64,000 nucleotides of DNA from Arthrobacter koreensis (GCF_009193255.1 NZ_WACG01000005.1:310001-374000); one strand, 5' to 3'. Counted from the first letter of the stretch, positions 34,063-45,400 are shown. The notes: a model not told the origin generated them from the letters alone. Made by a program: numbers and translations.

Positions 34063-36124
34063 CAATACTTTCAAAGCACGACGGAGCCAGCTGGTCTCCA
34101 CCTTCGGCGTCGGCAGCCTCTTCCCCGTAGAAAACAACAGCTTTATGGTCACCAGCATCGACCAGTGGGACGCCGATTACCTCACCCCAGCACCCGAACC
34201 CCGGCTGGCAAGCAGCCTCGGTGTGGGGAGGCTGCTTCTGCCTCCGACCGGAAAGCGCGCAAAGGTACCGGTCATCCGTTTTCCGTACGTGCTCACTTGT
34301 CCAAAGTGTGGTCGTTTGGGATCGATAAAAGAGCTGCATTCCGACCACCAGGATGCCCTTTGCGGCTTGTGTAAATCCAAGGTTCCGCTCACACCCTCCC
34401 GCTTTGTCGTCGCTTGCGAAAACGGGCACTTGGACGATTTTCCCTACGGGTATTGGGTCCACGGCCCAGGCTTTCGGACGGGACCGGATCACGAATTGAG
34501 CCTCACCTCCGAGGGGCGGACCTCCTCGCTCGCTGACATGGTGGTGGTCTGTTCCTGCGGCAAACGCAGGACCATGGCAGACGCATTCTCACCCGTGGCG
34601 TTGAAGGAGATGAAGTGCTCCGGACGCCGGCTCTGGCTCGGCACAAACTATACCGAGAAAGAGTGTGGGAAGCCTCCCCGCACGGTGCAGCGAGGTGCCT
34701 CAAACGTATGGTTCCCTGCTGTCCGTTCAGCGATTTCGATTCCTCCTTATTCTGAGTTCCTCGCAAAACTAGTCAGCATGCGTGCAGACACCTTCAGTCA
34801 CCCAGATGCACTCACGGACAGAGGGACCCTATCTATCGAGGGGCTGGTGAAAGAGTTTAACGGCCGTTTCACCGTGGATGAGGTGCGCAGCGAAATAAGA
34901 CGCCAGTTCCACAACGCTGACAGCCAGGAAGAAACCGACGACGACCGTCTGCGCGAGCAGGAATTCCAGGCTCTGATTGCTGGACGCGCTGATCAGCCTG
35001 ACACGGATTTCGTGGCCGAAACCATGCCTGTTCCCTCCAGCTACCACAACTGGATCCACGCGGTTCGGAAGGTAACCAGGCTCCGGGAAGTCCGGGCACT
35101 GTACGGGTTCAGCCGTCTGATGCCGAGTAACCAGGAATCCCCGGACATCAAACTGGCAGCCCTCTTCCCGGAAGACAACAAACAGAGCTGGCTCCCAGCT
35201 GTGGAAACGCTGGGTGAAGGTATCTTCATCGCGTTGAACCGGGAGCAGCTGGACAAGTGGGCGGCCACAGACTTCGCCGCTGCCCGGAAACACCAGCTGC
35301 AGCACAACATCAACGTCGCAGCGAAACAGCGAAAACAAGACGCGCCCAAGGTCGACATTGTGCAGGTTCTGCTCCATACGCTTGCCCATGTGATGATCGA
35401 CCAGCTCGCACTGGACGCTGGCTACCCGGCGTCGTCAATTCGGGAAAGGCTGTACTCCGGCGAGGGTGCGGCCGGCATTTTGCTGTACACAGCCTCATCC
35501 GACTCCGCCGGCAGCCTCGGCGGCGTAGCGGCCTTGGCACATCCTGAGAGACTCGCACAGGCGTTGGATGAGGGACTGCGCCGGCTGGAATGGTGTTCTG
35601 CAGATCCTGTCTGTATCGAATCAACCGGTGCCGGAACGGACGGACGTAACCTGGCTGCCTGCCACTGCTGCGTTTTGATTCCTGAGACCAGCTGTGAACA
35701 GTTCAACTCCTACCTTGATCGCGGGCTCCTCTACGGAACGCCGTACACCCCGAAAGGTGGATTCCTGTATTGGCAGACAACGTCCCCTATGGAACAGCCG
35801 ACAACCGAAGGCACGGACCCGGTTCCGGAAGCAGTCCGTCAAAGTCTCTGGGAAAACATCTACGAAGATGCGAAGGAGCTGCGGGAGCTGATCATCGAAC
35901 TCGTGGAACTCAAAGTCGCGCCGGATCAGTGGGGACCCGATGTAGGACCGGCCAACGAGTGGATGGTTGATCTTGCCTGGCCGGAACACAGAATAGCCGT
36001 AGTAACGGAGACAGACGAAGACCGCGATACCTGGCTCGCAGACCAGGGCTGGAACGTGCTGGAGTTGCCTGACTACGCTCCCGACGACCTGGCTAACGTC
36101 ATAGTCGGCGAGCTGGAACTCTAG
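34055..36124 (+). CDS. drmB: DISARM DrmB-like DUF1998 protein
   Basis: 689 residues from ATG 34055, which has GGAAGG six bases upstream. The alternative ATG 34049 is too close to that site. The opening QLVSTFGVGSLFPVENNSFMV and the Cys4 site C82/C85/C103/C106, followed by CENGHLDDFPY, are DrmB hallmarks. A DUF1998 domain (about 435-565) shows HTLAHVMIDQLALDAGY, the run from SADPVC to CHCC and ETSCEQFNSYLDRGLL. The last 50 residues (636-689) form a small extra module (VDLAWPEHRIAVVTETDEDRD..GWNVLEL) resembling a degenerate DUF559/Vsr-type nuclease core and the tail of the 2120-residue helicase of arm B. It is the last gene of arm A. Confidence 0.88.
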   Translation: MPSNTFKARRSQLVSTFGVGSLFPVENNSFMVTSIDQWDADYLTPAPEPRLASSLGVGRLLLPPTGKRAKVPVIRFPYVLTCPKCGRLGSIKELHSDHQDALCGLCKSKVPLTPSRFVVACENGHLDDFPYGYWVHGPGFRTGPDHELSLTSEGRTSSLADMVVVCSCGKRRTMADAFSPVALKEMKCSGRRLWLGTNYTEKECGKPPRTVQRGASNVWFPAVRSAISIPPYSEFLAKLVSMRADTFSHPDALTDRGTLSIEGLVKEFNGRFTVDEVRSEIRRQFHNADSQEETDDDRLREQEFQALIAGRADQPDTDFVAETMPVPSSYHNWIHAVRKVTRLREVRALYGFSRLMPSNQESPDIKLAALFPEDNKQSWLPAVETLGEGIFIALNREQLDKWAATDFAAARKHQLQHNINVAAKQRKQDAPKVDIVQVLLHTLAHVMIDQLALDAGYPASSIRERLYSGEGAAGILLYTASSDSAGSLGGVAALAHPERLAQALDEGLRRLEWCSADPVCIESTGAGTDGRNLAACHCCVLIPETSCEQFNSYLDRGLLYGTPYTPKGGFLYWQTTSPMEQPTTEGTDPVPEAVRQSLWENIYEDAKELRELIIELVELKVAPDQWGPDVGPANEWMVDLAWPEHRIAVVTETDEDRDTWLADQGWNVLELPDYAPDDLANVIVGELEL

Positions 36125-36125
36125 T

Positions 36126-36160
36126 AGTTGTGGGGCCGGGAGCCGCCCGGCCCCACAACT
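36126..36160. terminator. Bidirectional terminator between the two convergent defence operons
   Basis: A perfect 15-bp stem (AGTTGTGGGGCCGGG at 36126-36140, complement at 36146-36160) with a five-base loop begins one base after the drmB stop codon and ends two bases before the other operon's stop codon. Both operons therefore end on the same hairpin. Confidence 0.9.
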
Positions 36161-36162
36161 GT

Positions 36163-37158
36163 TCAATCCAGGAAATACTCGTAGCTCAGTGGCTTTAGGT
36201 TCTCCGGCGAGGGCCGCCAGTCGGGATGAACGTCCATATGGCCGTCCTGAGTAACTATGGAACCGTCCAGCAGCCGTTCCCAGGGGATCTCCGCAACCAC
36301 CACCAGGTCCGTACGGCTGTATTCATTGGCGTGCGTGACTTCGTTTCGTGTCAGAAGGATCTTTTCCACATAGCCCTGCGACCCTTTGACCTCAACATGC
36401 CGGACCTCATCTCCTCGGACAGCATGCAGATCGTATGACCGGTAGGCGCCGACATCCTCCACCGTGTATCCGTTGGACTCATAATGACTGATGGCCTGGC
36501 GCACGGCCTGCATCTCGATGGCCTTCTTCAACACGGGGTCCGCGCAGAACCCTGCATATCTCTGCTGCACTCCGTTTTGACCAGGAACAGGCGGGGCAGC
36601 CAGCGGCCGGTCGAACCCACCCCAGTCACTGTCCGGCAGCAAATCCGGCATGGCCTCCACGAGCTGCGCCGGGAGCTTGAAGAGATAACCCTGATTCGGT
36701 TTCAGCCCGCTGGTCGGATGCCTCTGGAATGGAAAGTACATCGTGAAGCCACCCCGGCCGCCGAATTCTCTGTCCAGCTGCTCTTTGATGCCCAGTATCT
36801 GGTCCTCATAAGCGCTCCTCAGATCGGTCAACAGGTACGGGTCTTTCAACGCCCGGTAGCGAGTCAGCGGAATGGTATTGGCCGGCTGGCCTATCCAGTC
36901 GCCGGCGCGGTGACGTAGCTCCCCGGCAACGACCGAAGCCCCATACAAGCCCGATTTGTAGCCCTTGGGGTTGTTCTTCCCCACCCAGTGGAGGACGACA
37001 TCCCCCACTCTGACGTCTTTCATCAAGTCATACCGTGGAGTGTCGGGAGCAATGAGCTCGCTTCCCCAGGACTCCACGTTGATGAGCTCCATCCAGTAAC
37101 GCTGGTTCGGGTCTCCGTCCCACCAACGTGTAGGTGTGCTCCCCGCGCTTACTGACAT
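36163..37158 (-). CDS. EVE-like / DUF3883 putative modification-dependent nuclease
   Basis: 331 residues from ATG 37158 with GGGGGAAAC in front. The N-terminal 190 residues look like an EVE/PUA-type domain: RYWMELINVESW, VGDVVLHWV, YGASVVAGE, and YFPFQ. EVE domains bind modified bases in DNA or RNA. The C-terminal part is DUF3883: YESNGYTVEDVGAYRSYDLHAVRGDEVRHVEVKGSQG, with D243, E256 and K258 in the PD-(D/E)XK nuclease arrangement. A reader of modified bases joined to a nuclease suggests type IV-like restriction. It is the last gene of arm B, 33 bp after the UvrD-like gene. Confidence 0.78.
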   Translation of the reverse strand: MSVSAGSTPTRWWDGDPNQRYWMELINVESWGSELIAPDTPRYDLMKDVRVGDVVLHWVGKNNPKGYKSGLYGASVVAGELRHRAGDWIGQPANTIPLTRYRALKDPYLLTDLRSAYEDQILGIKEQLDREFGGRGGFTMYFPFQRHPTSGLKPNQGYLFKLPAQLVEAMPDLLPDSDWGGFDRPLAAPPVPGQNGVQQRYAGFCADPVLKKAIEMQAVRQAISHYESNGYTVEDVGAYRSYDLHAVRGDEVRHVEVKGSQGYVEKILLTRNEVTHANEYSRTDLVVVAEIPWERLLDGSIVTQDGHMDVHPDWRPSPENLKPLSYEYFLD

Positions 37159-37191
37159 GTTTCCCCCATTTGTTTGTAGCCAGTCTTGGTC

Positions 37192-39417
37192 CTAATGAGC
37201 TCCGAGCAGCTCCAGTGGCTTCCCGCTCCAGGACACAACCAGACCGTCACGAGCGCGGGTAGCGGCAACGTACAGCAACGAACGTTCCCGGAGCAGCGCG
37301 TCCTGCTGCTCAGCAGGGGCAAGCATCTTGTAGGACGCAGGCAGCGAGTCGGCGGACAGACCGTAGAGAACAACCCGAGTGAATTCCATTCCCTTGGACC
37401 GGTGCATGGTCATCACCATCGGAGCATCGGCAGGAGTGGCAGCATCAACGTCCCTCGCCGAAACGCCCCGCTCAGCCAGGCCACTGATCACCTTGGCCGC
37501 CTGGCTGTTGTAGCGGACCAAGATCCCAACGGTCCCCAGGTCGACGCCGTCGTTCTTCCAGGAGGTGAGGGTAGCGGCCAGGTTGTCCAGCTCCGCGACC
37601 GAGCTCGGTGCCGCCTGTTCCAGAGGCAGGGGGCCCACGCGCGAGGACGTATACCCGGTAACTGTTTCCTGCTCCCCTTCAATGTCCGTCACCGGCGCCC
37701 CCTTGAGAAGGCCGACGGCGTAGGCAAGGTTTTGCTGCGTCGTCCGGTAATTGAGCGTGAGGCGCCGAGACCGGCCAACAATGCCTATTCCAAAGCGGGA
37801 GAGCGGAACCTTCTGCCCGTAGATCCGCTGGTGGGAATCCTCCGCGATGAACATGTCGTCGGGCCCTTTCCGTACCAGTTCCCGCAGGAAGAGCCAGTGC
37901 CCGGCGTGGAGGTCCTGTGCCTCGTCGATCAGCACATGGTGGGCAACCCGCTGAGCGTCTCCCCGCTCGCGAAGAACCCGGGCCGCCAAATGTGCCATCT
38001 CAACATAAGTGGCGTGCATTTCGATCCGGTTGTGGTAGCGGTATTCCTCGATAAGTTTCCACACGGCCAGACGCTTGGCGCGGTTCAGTGCGGTGCCCCT
38101 GCCTGCACGGGGAACCTTCAAATAGTCGTCCTTGGCGGTGATGAAATTGGGCAGCACGACTGTCTCGTATTCCTGCTGCAGGAACGTCGAGTTCGCCAGC
38201 TCAGGCTCCAGCCCGTGATCCACCGCCGCGAGGGCATAGTCCCACTGCTTGGAACTGGCCTCGGTGCCGATCAGGTTCCCGGGTGCAGGAAGATCCAGCC
38301 CGAAAACACCCTTCATGGCTTTCCGCTTTTCGCCATCACTTGCGGCGCGGAGAACCCGGGACACCAGCGCGTCGATGCCTACCACCAGGACACCGCTGTC
38401 CCCCGGTTTTTCAGCCCGGTGAAGATCATTGTCCAGGCGCTGCAACCCGTTGTTCAGGGACTCGGCAAGAGTCGTTGTGAAGGTGGTCAGTACAACACGA
38501 GAACTGGGTTCTGCTTTCGAAAGTGTTCGGGCACGGTGCAGCAGGACAACCGTTTTTCCGGTTCCAGCTCCACCCGACAGGCGGAAAGACCCGTTGTAGT
38601 GGCGCTCCGCGTAGATTCGCTGCTCGGGGTGCAGGAACGTGCGCCAGGCGTCGAAATCGCCGCCTTCAATGACTCTCCGCAGTTCCTCGGAGTCCTCCCC
38701 AATGAAGGTGAACTGCATCTTAGTGGCGGGATGATCCAGCGCCTTTTTGATCTTTTCTTCTTCACTGGCATCAGGATCAACCGAGCCCTGGTCCAGGGCC
38801 AGCTTTTCCTCCACCTCGGAAACAGACAGGCCGGCCGCCAGCTCCAGCAAAGCGGTTGCCTGCCAATCGGGGGCCTCTCCGATGAGGTCGATCAGATGGT
38901 CCTCGGATCCGGCGCCGTAAGCTGCACGGACCAGGTCTTCATCCAGTCCAAGCCGGGATACCAGGTCCGCCGGATCCACTCCGGACTCCTGCAGAGGGTT
39001 AATCCAGTCCTGAACGGGCTGCGGCTCTTCCGGATGTGGAATCGAAGGGATCTCGTCCTTTTCGACGGGGGCTTCAGGCTCAACCGGGGCAGACTTCCGC
39101 AAGACCTCCAGAACACCATTAACGGGGTTGACGGCGAGAACGCTGGAACGGGCAATCTCGATGGCCTGATCATGGGGCCAGGAACCGTAGTAGAAGTAAT
39201 GCGGCATTGACTCCAGAGAGACTTTGAACAGCACCGCCCGGTAATTGAGATCAATCCGGCCGGTACGCACCCGCGGATCCGCGGGATTATGCATGGGTTC
39301 AATGTGCAGGCCGGGAGCGGTGTCATCTTTCTGCAGCTTCTCGAAGAACGCGTAAACCTTGGCCCGCATGGACCCATCTATCTTGTCCTTCTGCCTTATC
39401 CACGTCACCAACGCCAT
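37192..39417 (-). CDS. UvrD-like SF1 helicase with RelE-like N-terminal domain
   Basis: 741 residues. Residues 1-95 resemble a RelE/ParE-type fold in the form often fused to such helicases: DPRVRTGRIDLNYRAVLFKV then YYGSWPHDQAIEIA. A linker rich in Pro/Glu (about 110-135) and a helical region follow. The helicase has Walker A SGGAGTGKT (about 281-289), IDEAQD (about 497), EDSHQRIYG, TMHRSKGMEFTRVVLYG and YVAATRARDGLVV near the end. One base separates its start from the stop of the giant helicase gene. The N-terminal domain may touch RNA or ribosomes, as RelE does, or serve as a protein contact. That is not decided by sequence. Confidence 0.82.
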   Translation of the reverse strand: MALVTWIRQKDKIDGSMRAKVYAFFEKLQKDDTAPGLHIEPMHNPADPRVRTGRIDLNYRAVLFKVSLESMPHYFYYGSWPHDQAIEIARSSVLAVNPVNGVLEVLRKSAPVEPEAPVEKDEIPSIPHPEEPQPVQDWINPLQESGVDPADLVSRLGLDEDLVRAAYGAGSEDHLIDLIGEAPDWQATALLELAAGLSVSEVEEKLALDQGSVDPDASEEEKIKKALDHPATKMQFTFIGEDSEELRRVIEGGDFDAWRTFLHPEQRIYAERHYNGSFRLSGGAGTGKTVVLLHRARTLSKAEPSSRVVLTTFTTTLAESLNNGLQRLDNDLHRAEKPGDSGVLVVGIDALVSRVLRAASDGEKRKAMKGVFGLDLPAPGNLIGTEASSKQWDYALAAVDHGLEPELANSTFLQQEYETVVLPNFITAKDDYLKVPRAGRGTALNRAKRLAVWKLIEEYRYHNRIEMHATYVEMAHLAARVLRERGDAQRVAHHVLIDEAQDLHAGHWLFLRELVRKGPDDMFIAEDSHQRIYGQKVPLSRFGIGIVGRSRRLTLNYRTTQQNLAYAVGLLKGAPVTDIEGEQETVTGYTSSRVGPLPLEQAAPSSVAELDNLAATLTSWKNDGVDLGTVGILVRYNSQAAKVISGLAERGVSARDVDAATPADAPMVMTMHRSKGMEFTRVVLYGLSADSLPASYKMLAPAEQQDALLRERSLLYVAATRARDGLVVSWSGKPLELLGAH

Positions 39418-39418
39418 A

Positions 39419-42400
39419 TCAATCCCCCACTGCCTCTAGAAGTTCCTGGATTTCATCGATATCGGTAGCTGTTTTCCAGCCGGCGGAGGCGAACTTGGCC
39501 CGCGATTCGTCGTCGTAGGCCAACGCAACCTGGACCTCCGGCCAGGCAAGATCTGCCACCCAGCCGTCGAGCTCGTAGCCCAGCTCCGGCAGCCGTTGCA
39601 GACCAGCCGCTTCAAGACGAAGCAGGACAACCTTTTCCGCTTGAGTGGCATCGGCGAGCAGCTCCTGCCAGTCGCTGCCCACAGCTTGGGCGGCTTCACG
39701 CTGGGCCGCTTCAGCGTTCAGGTCGCCGGCATTCACGCTGGACAGGACAGATCCGATCGTCATCCCGAGTGGTTTGAAAGCCAAGAGATTGGATAGCTGG
39801 AGCCAACTCCGCCACGATTCTTCATGTCCCGGAGAGGACAGGGACTCATCCCGATCATCCAGGCAGAGCCCCACCGTCACAGCAGGAAGGTTCGACGGTG
39901 AGCCGGCTGCCGTGAACCCAAGACTTCCCGACTGGTAGCTCCACCCAGTGCTGTCACCAGGCGTTAGCGGCACCTGGACTCCCTGCGCCAAATCTCGTGC
40001 GTGCGCATACACGGCGTCCCGATCAGCAGGTTGCGGTTTCTGCTGCATCAGCATCAACGGCACCAGCTCGGAAAACTTTTGCCAGGCCTCGGGGTCGGGG
40101 CGGTTGACCCATTCCCACAGCATGGAGACCGCATCGCGACCGAGCTGGTTCATGATGCCGACGTCCACGGGATACTTCGTCATCAGCTGGGCGTTCAACT
40201 TCTCATTGACCCAGCCAGGCATGTTAACGGGCGCATCAGGTCCCGCTTCGAACGCCTTTACGTCGTCCCAGGTGATCGCCCAGGGAATGACGGCGGCAGA
40301 AAGCTCGGTGGTGTGCCGCAGCCGGTTCCGTTTCTCGGCGTCGTCAGCGATCCGGTTGTGTTCCTGGCTGGCGTGGAACTTGTGTCCGTCGGTGTAAACC
40401 GCCAGGACAGGGAAGTTAGGATCCGCCGGACCACGCAGGAGGAAGTCCGGACGAGTTCCCGCTACGTCTGCCTGCGGTATCAGCTGCCATTGGAAGGACT
40501 GCCCGGGGATTCGGAACGTGATGGTGTCAGCCAACGCACCCGGCGTCACCTTGATGTGCGCGCCCACATCCTTGAGCCGGTCCGTCCAAGCCTTACGGAA
40601 AAGCTTCTCCAGGAAAGACTCCGTGCTCTCGTCCAGGACCGGTACTTCCTCGGTCACTTTCCAAGCATCGAACGACGGCGCTGCATCGGTTTCGTCCTTC
40701 CCCACCAGAAGCAGCTGGCGAAGGATCCTTTCGGCCGTAGCCCGGGCAACTTTATCGACCTGCCATGGCTCCGCATGCGGCAAAAGACACTGGTGGCAGG
40801 CCAGCCGTTCCTCGTTCCGGCAAGGACAGTCCCTCACCGTTGTCCACGCCGCGTTCAGGAGCTGCCAGACCCGTTCGGGGTCCCCGAACTCGGCAAGGTA
40901 CCCGGTGCCGCCGGGAACCTTGTCATGCAGCAGCAGAGCCGGCCGGTTGTCCTGGTAGACGGGGTCGCTGATGCGCAGCACACCGAGGTGATCCGGGGCG
41001 CCGCCCAGAACTTCCTGCAGGCCAAGAAGGACTGCCGCCTGGAGGCTGGGAATTGCGAAGTCATCACCGAACGTCACCTCAGGAGGAAGGTGCAGCACCA
41101 CGCCCTGGGTGCTGAGCTCCCGGGCCAGAACCACATCACGGATGCTCTCCTGGTCCTGCTTCCGGTATTTGCACCAGAACCGGTGCTCGGTTGGCTTGTT
41201 TTCCTTGGCCGCCTGGTCCAGCTGGCCGCAGTAGGAACACAGCCGAAACATCGGTGCCTTGACCTCGTCGCCGGCAATCAGCCGGACGCCTCCATTGGAG
41301 GCGGTGCGTCCGGTATTGAGCCAGCGGATGTCGATGCGGTTCAGGTACTCGGCACCGAAATCCAGGCCATCAATAAACCAGCGCTTCTGCAGATGCTGTT
41401 CATCAATATCCGCTGCGGCCGCGATGGTGAAGCGCTCCCGGACGCGGTTATCCCGGCGATCATTGATCGCAGCTTCATCCCGGCGAATCTCCGCGGAGAC
41501 CTTCTTCATCAGGACGACGTTAAAAACCTGACCCATGTCCGCAATGGCGCTGGTCTTGCAGCGCAGGCATGTGTCCACTGGTTTGCTGGACGCCACCTCT
41601 TTGTTGATCCACCCGCAGTTGGGGCAGACCTGCCACTGCATCACGTTGCTCTGCTGCGGACCGAGGTCAACGGCGTCGATCTGGATCTCCATGCCCTGGG
41701 CATAGAACGTGGCCCCGGGAGCAAACTCGCTCAGCGCGACGGAGGCACCCCGGTTGTAGGTGACCGTATCCGTTTCGAATTCCTGGGTGTCCGCATCTTT
41801 CCAGGAAAGACCCACGTCCAGGCTGACTGAATCGTCCAACAGCGTGTAGTTCGGGAACACCCCGTAGGCCTCGAGGACGGATATCCAGTAGTCCCCGCGC
41901 AGCTCCATGAGCTGCCCGCCGATCATCCGCAGTGTTGCCTTGGCGGTCCGAAGTGCCTGAGGAGCTTCGGATGACGAATCACCCAAACGTTCCGCATCAT
42001 CAGCGGCCTTCTGCAGTTCGGGCATGACGGCGTCGATCGTCTTGCGTCGAGCCTCCAGTTCCTCGATGTCAGCCTTCCACTGCCCTGAGGCACGGACGAG
42101 GTGACGGGCCAGATCGCTCGGCTCGCCGCCGTCGTGCTCCGTAGCCCAGGCAACCAGACGACTCCGGCTGGACTCGGACAAACTATCGCCGAACTGGCCC
42201 AGGAAGTCCTGCAGATACGCATCGGCGTTGGCGGTGGCATCCTGGATCAGGTCACCCAGGTATGACCCCGGCTCAACACTGCCCAGGGCATGGATAGCCT
42301 CGCGGGGGTGGCGGCGGCCCGAGTCGCGGGCGAACCGGTCGGCAATATGAGCAACGTACTGGCGGGCCAGGATTTCCTCGGCGTCCAGATACGTGGCCGG

Positions 42401-45400
42401 GGGCTGAACGACGCCGTTGATGACGGAGAGTGGTTCGTTCAACTTGGGCAGATGTTCGCCGCGGCCCTGGACGAACGCCAGAACCAGGGAGTTTCCGGTC
42501 AGGCGGCCAGCGCGGCCCACCCGCTGCACGTAGGACGCCACGGAGGTGGGCAGCGAAGCGAGCATGACGCAGGAGAGATCTCCAATGTCGATGCCCATCT
42601 CCAGGGTGGGCGTCGCAACCAGGACGTTGGGTGCCTGCGGGTTTTCGGACCCGGATTTGAACTGGGTCTCGTAGGTGATGCGTGTGGCGTCATCCAGCAG
42701 GGACGTGTGTTCCTTCGCTACCACACGTTTGCTCTCCTGCGAGGAGTAGAGCTTGCGGTAGAAGTTTTCCGGATGGCCTTCGGCTCGTTCCAGCTTCCCC
42801 GGACAGCGCACCAGTGTGCAGGGGGCTCCCTCAAGCTGGTCGCAGACCGTACGGCTTCCCGGGGTTACCGCGTGGCATACGGTGCAGGCCAGGACGTGGT
42901 GTTTGTTTTTCAGGTCGTCGGAGTCGGGAGGTGTGACCAGGATCCTGTCGGCGTCCAGCCAGTAGATTTCCGCACCGGACTCTGTACGGGATGTTCCCAG
43001 CACCTCGTCCTCGGCCAACGCGAGGATGAGCGCTTTGGCCAGGTAGGCGCTGTCTGCCGTCGGGACGCCCAGGCAGCGCGAAGTCCAGCGGGCGTACCAG
43101 GACGCGGTGGACGTGACCGAGTCGAAGTTCTCCGCCGTCGCATCGGCCTTCCCAATCCGGGGGAAAGTGGGAGCGGACCGCCCGGCCGGGAACGCGGGCA
43201 TGCCCTGCCCCTTGGGACGGCCGCCCCAGATCTGCCAGCGCCTGCCGTCCTTAGCGATGTAGTTTTTGAGCCAGTCATGGTAAATGCCGCCTTGCAGGCG
43301 CACGCGCTCAACGGTTCCCCGGACCCACTGCAGCAGCTGTTCGGGGGTGGGGGCAGCTTCGCCGAGCATGGTCTGGTGCTGCGCGGTCTCCCAGGCTTTG
43401 CCCGCGACGGTGAGCATTCGCGTGGGGCTTCCGGCATCGGTTTCGACGGCGACTGCTCCGGTGAGCTCCAGGGTCCGGCCGGTGCGGGACTGGAGTCCCA
43501 GCTCAAGAATGGCATCGAACTGCAGACGGCGGCGGACATACTTGCGCGCGGTGGTGCGGGCCGACGGCGGAGAACCAGGACGCCAGAAGGGAACGAATTC
43601 CTTGCGGTCCGCGTACTCCGGAGCTATCAGCTGGTACCGGTCGGCGGGCGTTGAGGCGCCGGAGATGGCACCCTCAACAACCTCGGTCAACGTCCTGACA
43701 TCATCCCCCAGCGCCCGCCGCAGGGCCGTGCGGAGGGTCATGGTGTGCGACCGGGCCTGAACATAGCCGGCCTTGTGCGCTGCGTCCTGAACACTGTCGG
43801 TGAAAACCAGGGCCTTCTTCTCCGCCTCGTGGAGACCCTGTGCGCCGAAGAGGTTGGAGATGGTCACAGACAGCAGGGTGGAGATGGCGCTGCCCATAAA
43901 GGCAATGCCTTCCTTGGCCAGGCAGGCCGGGCAGACGTCCTGTTTGGACTGGTCGTCCGCGTCCTGTCCGGCGAGCATCAGGACGGGAATGATGCGGCCC
44001 TGCAGCAGGTCGACACTGTCGTCCACGGGCGGGGTCTTGGACAGGCTCCGGTTGGCCGTGTGGAGCCAGTAGAGTCCTTGGATTCTCTCCGCACCGTCCC
44101 TGTTGAACTCGACGGCGTCGGCTTCGTCCGCGGCTGAAATGAGCGTCCGGAACCGGGGATTGTTCACCAGCCGGGATTCGCGGACCTTGGAGTCGTCCAG
44201 TTCCAGATCCATCCCGGTGGGAGCCAGGAGGGCTCCCCAGCCGTGCCGTCCGCAGTGCCGGCAGTAGAGCGCGGGAAGGAACATGGTTTCGGACTGGTCG
44301 ACGCCGTCGTCGGCCCAGCGGAACTTCGGGACGGTGTCCACGGCACTGTCCACCCGGGACATTTCCCGGATCCAGAAGTGCGTCTCCACGGTCAGCGCCT
44401 TCATGCCGTACCGGGCGCGGACATGGCTCAGCAGCGCGATGACGTGGGAAAGGAACTCTTCGACTGCGCCGGTGGGCAGGGCGCGATTCGCAACCTGGGC
44501 GGGGAATATCGCCTCAGCCAGGGTGGAGAGTGCGACGGCGTCGGTGGCGTTCGCGAGGAGGGCGCCTGTCAGGGGATGAGTTCGGACGGCATCCAGCAGA
44601 TCGTCGGGAGGCGTTTCGATCAGGGCAGCGAGTACCGGTTCGATGACAGCCTCGACATCCTTACCCTCCTCCCGGAGCGCGGCGACCTCAGCGTTGGTTT
44701 CGGCGATAGCCAGGCTGATGGCTTGCAGGCTTTTGTTCTGTGCCGCGCCGGAGCCATGAGCAGCCCAGCCTTCCGCGCTTAGCCGGGATTCAGTGATGAC
44801 CGCTTCCGGCGGGAATGACTCGCCGAAAACTGTTTCGGCAAAGTCGAGCATTGTCTGCGGGTCACCCCCGCTGCCGAGCGTTGCGGAGGTGGCGACGGGT
44901 GTGGCGCGGCCCAGCGGGCGGGCGCGGTCCTGCTCGGTGAGACCGTGCGGCGCGTCTGTGAGGTCGTCCGGCCAGTAGCTCTTCAGCGTGAGGCCAAGCC
45001 TGCGGAGCAGCATGGCGACGTCGGTGCCCTGCGCGCCGTCGTAGGTGTGGAATTCGTCCAGGACAACGTACTGGAGGCTGAGAGCAGACTTTGCCCAGAG
45101 CGGTGCGTCGTCATGGCGCAGCAGGAGCATGTCCAGCATTTTGTAGTTCGTCAGCAGGACGTCCGGCGGGTCTTCGTGGAAGACGCCCCGGTCATTGATC
45201 AGTCCATCCGGTGAGACCTTGGTCCGCGGGGTGTCTTTCTGCCCCGTGTAGAGTCCGGCGGTGACTCCGCTCAGCTCCGGATAGGTAGTCAGCATGTCAG
45301 CGAGACGCTTCGCCTGGTCGTTGGCGAGGGCGTTCATCGGGTAAAGGATGAGCGCCTTGATGCCCATGATCCCGTCCTTCTTGGCCCGCAGGACGTGGTC

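Noticed and set aside
36163-37158. Phospholipase-D-like DrmC at the junction of the arms
   Set aside because: No HxKxxxxD motif is present. The protein shows EVE-like and DUF3883 features instead.
37186-39210. 674-codon plus-strand open frame
   Set aside because: It lies entirely antisense to the UvrD-like helicase, whose motifs are intact, and its translation has no recognisable domain and the Gln/Arg/Val-rich look of a GC-rich shadow frame.
40001-41830. 609-codon plus-strand open frame
   Set aside because: Antisense to the giant helicase gene, with no motif or plausible ribosome site.
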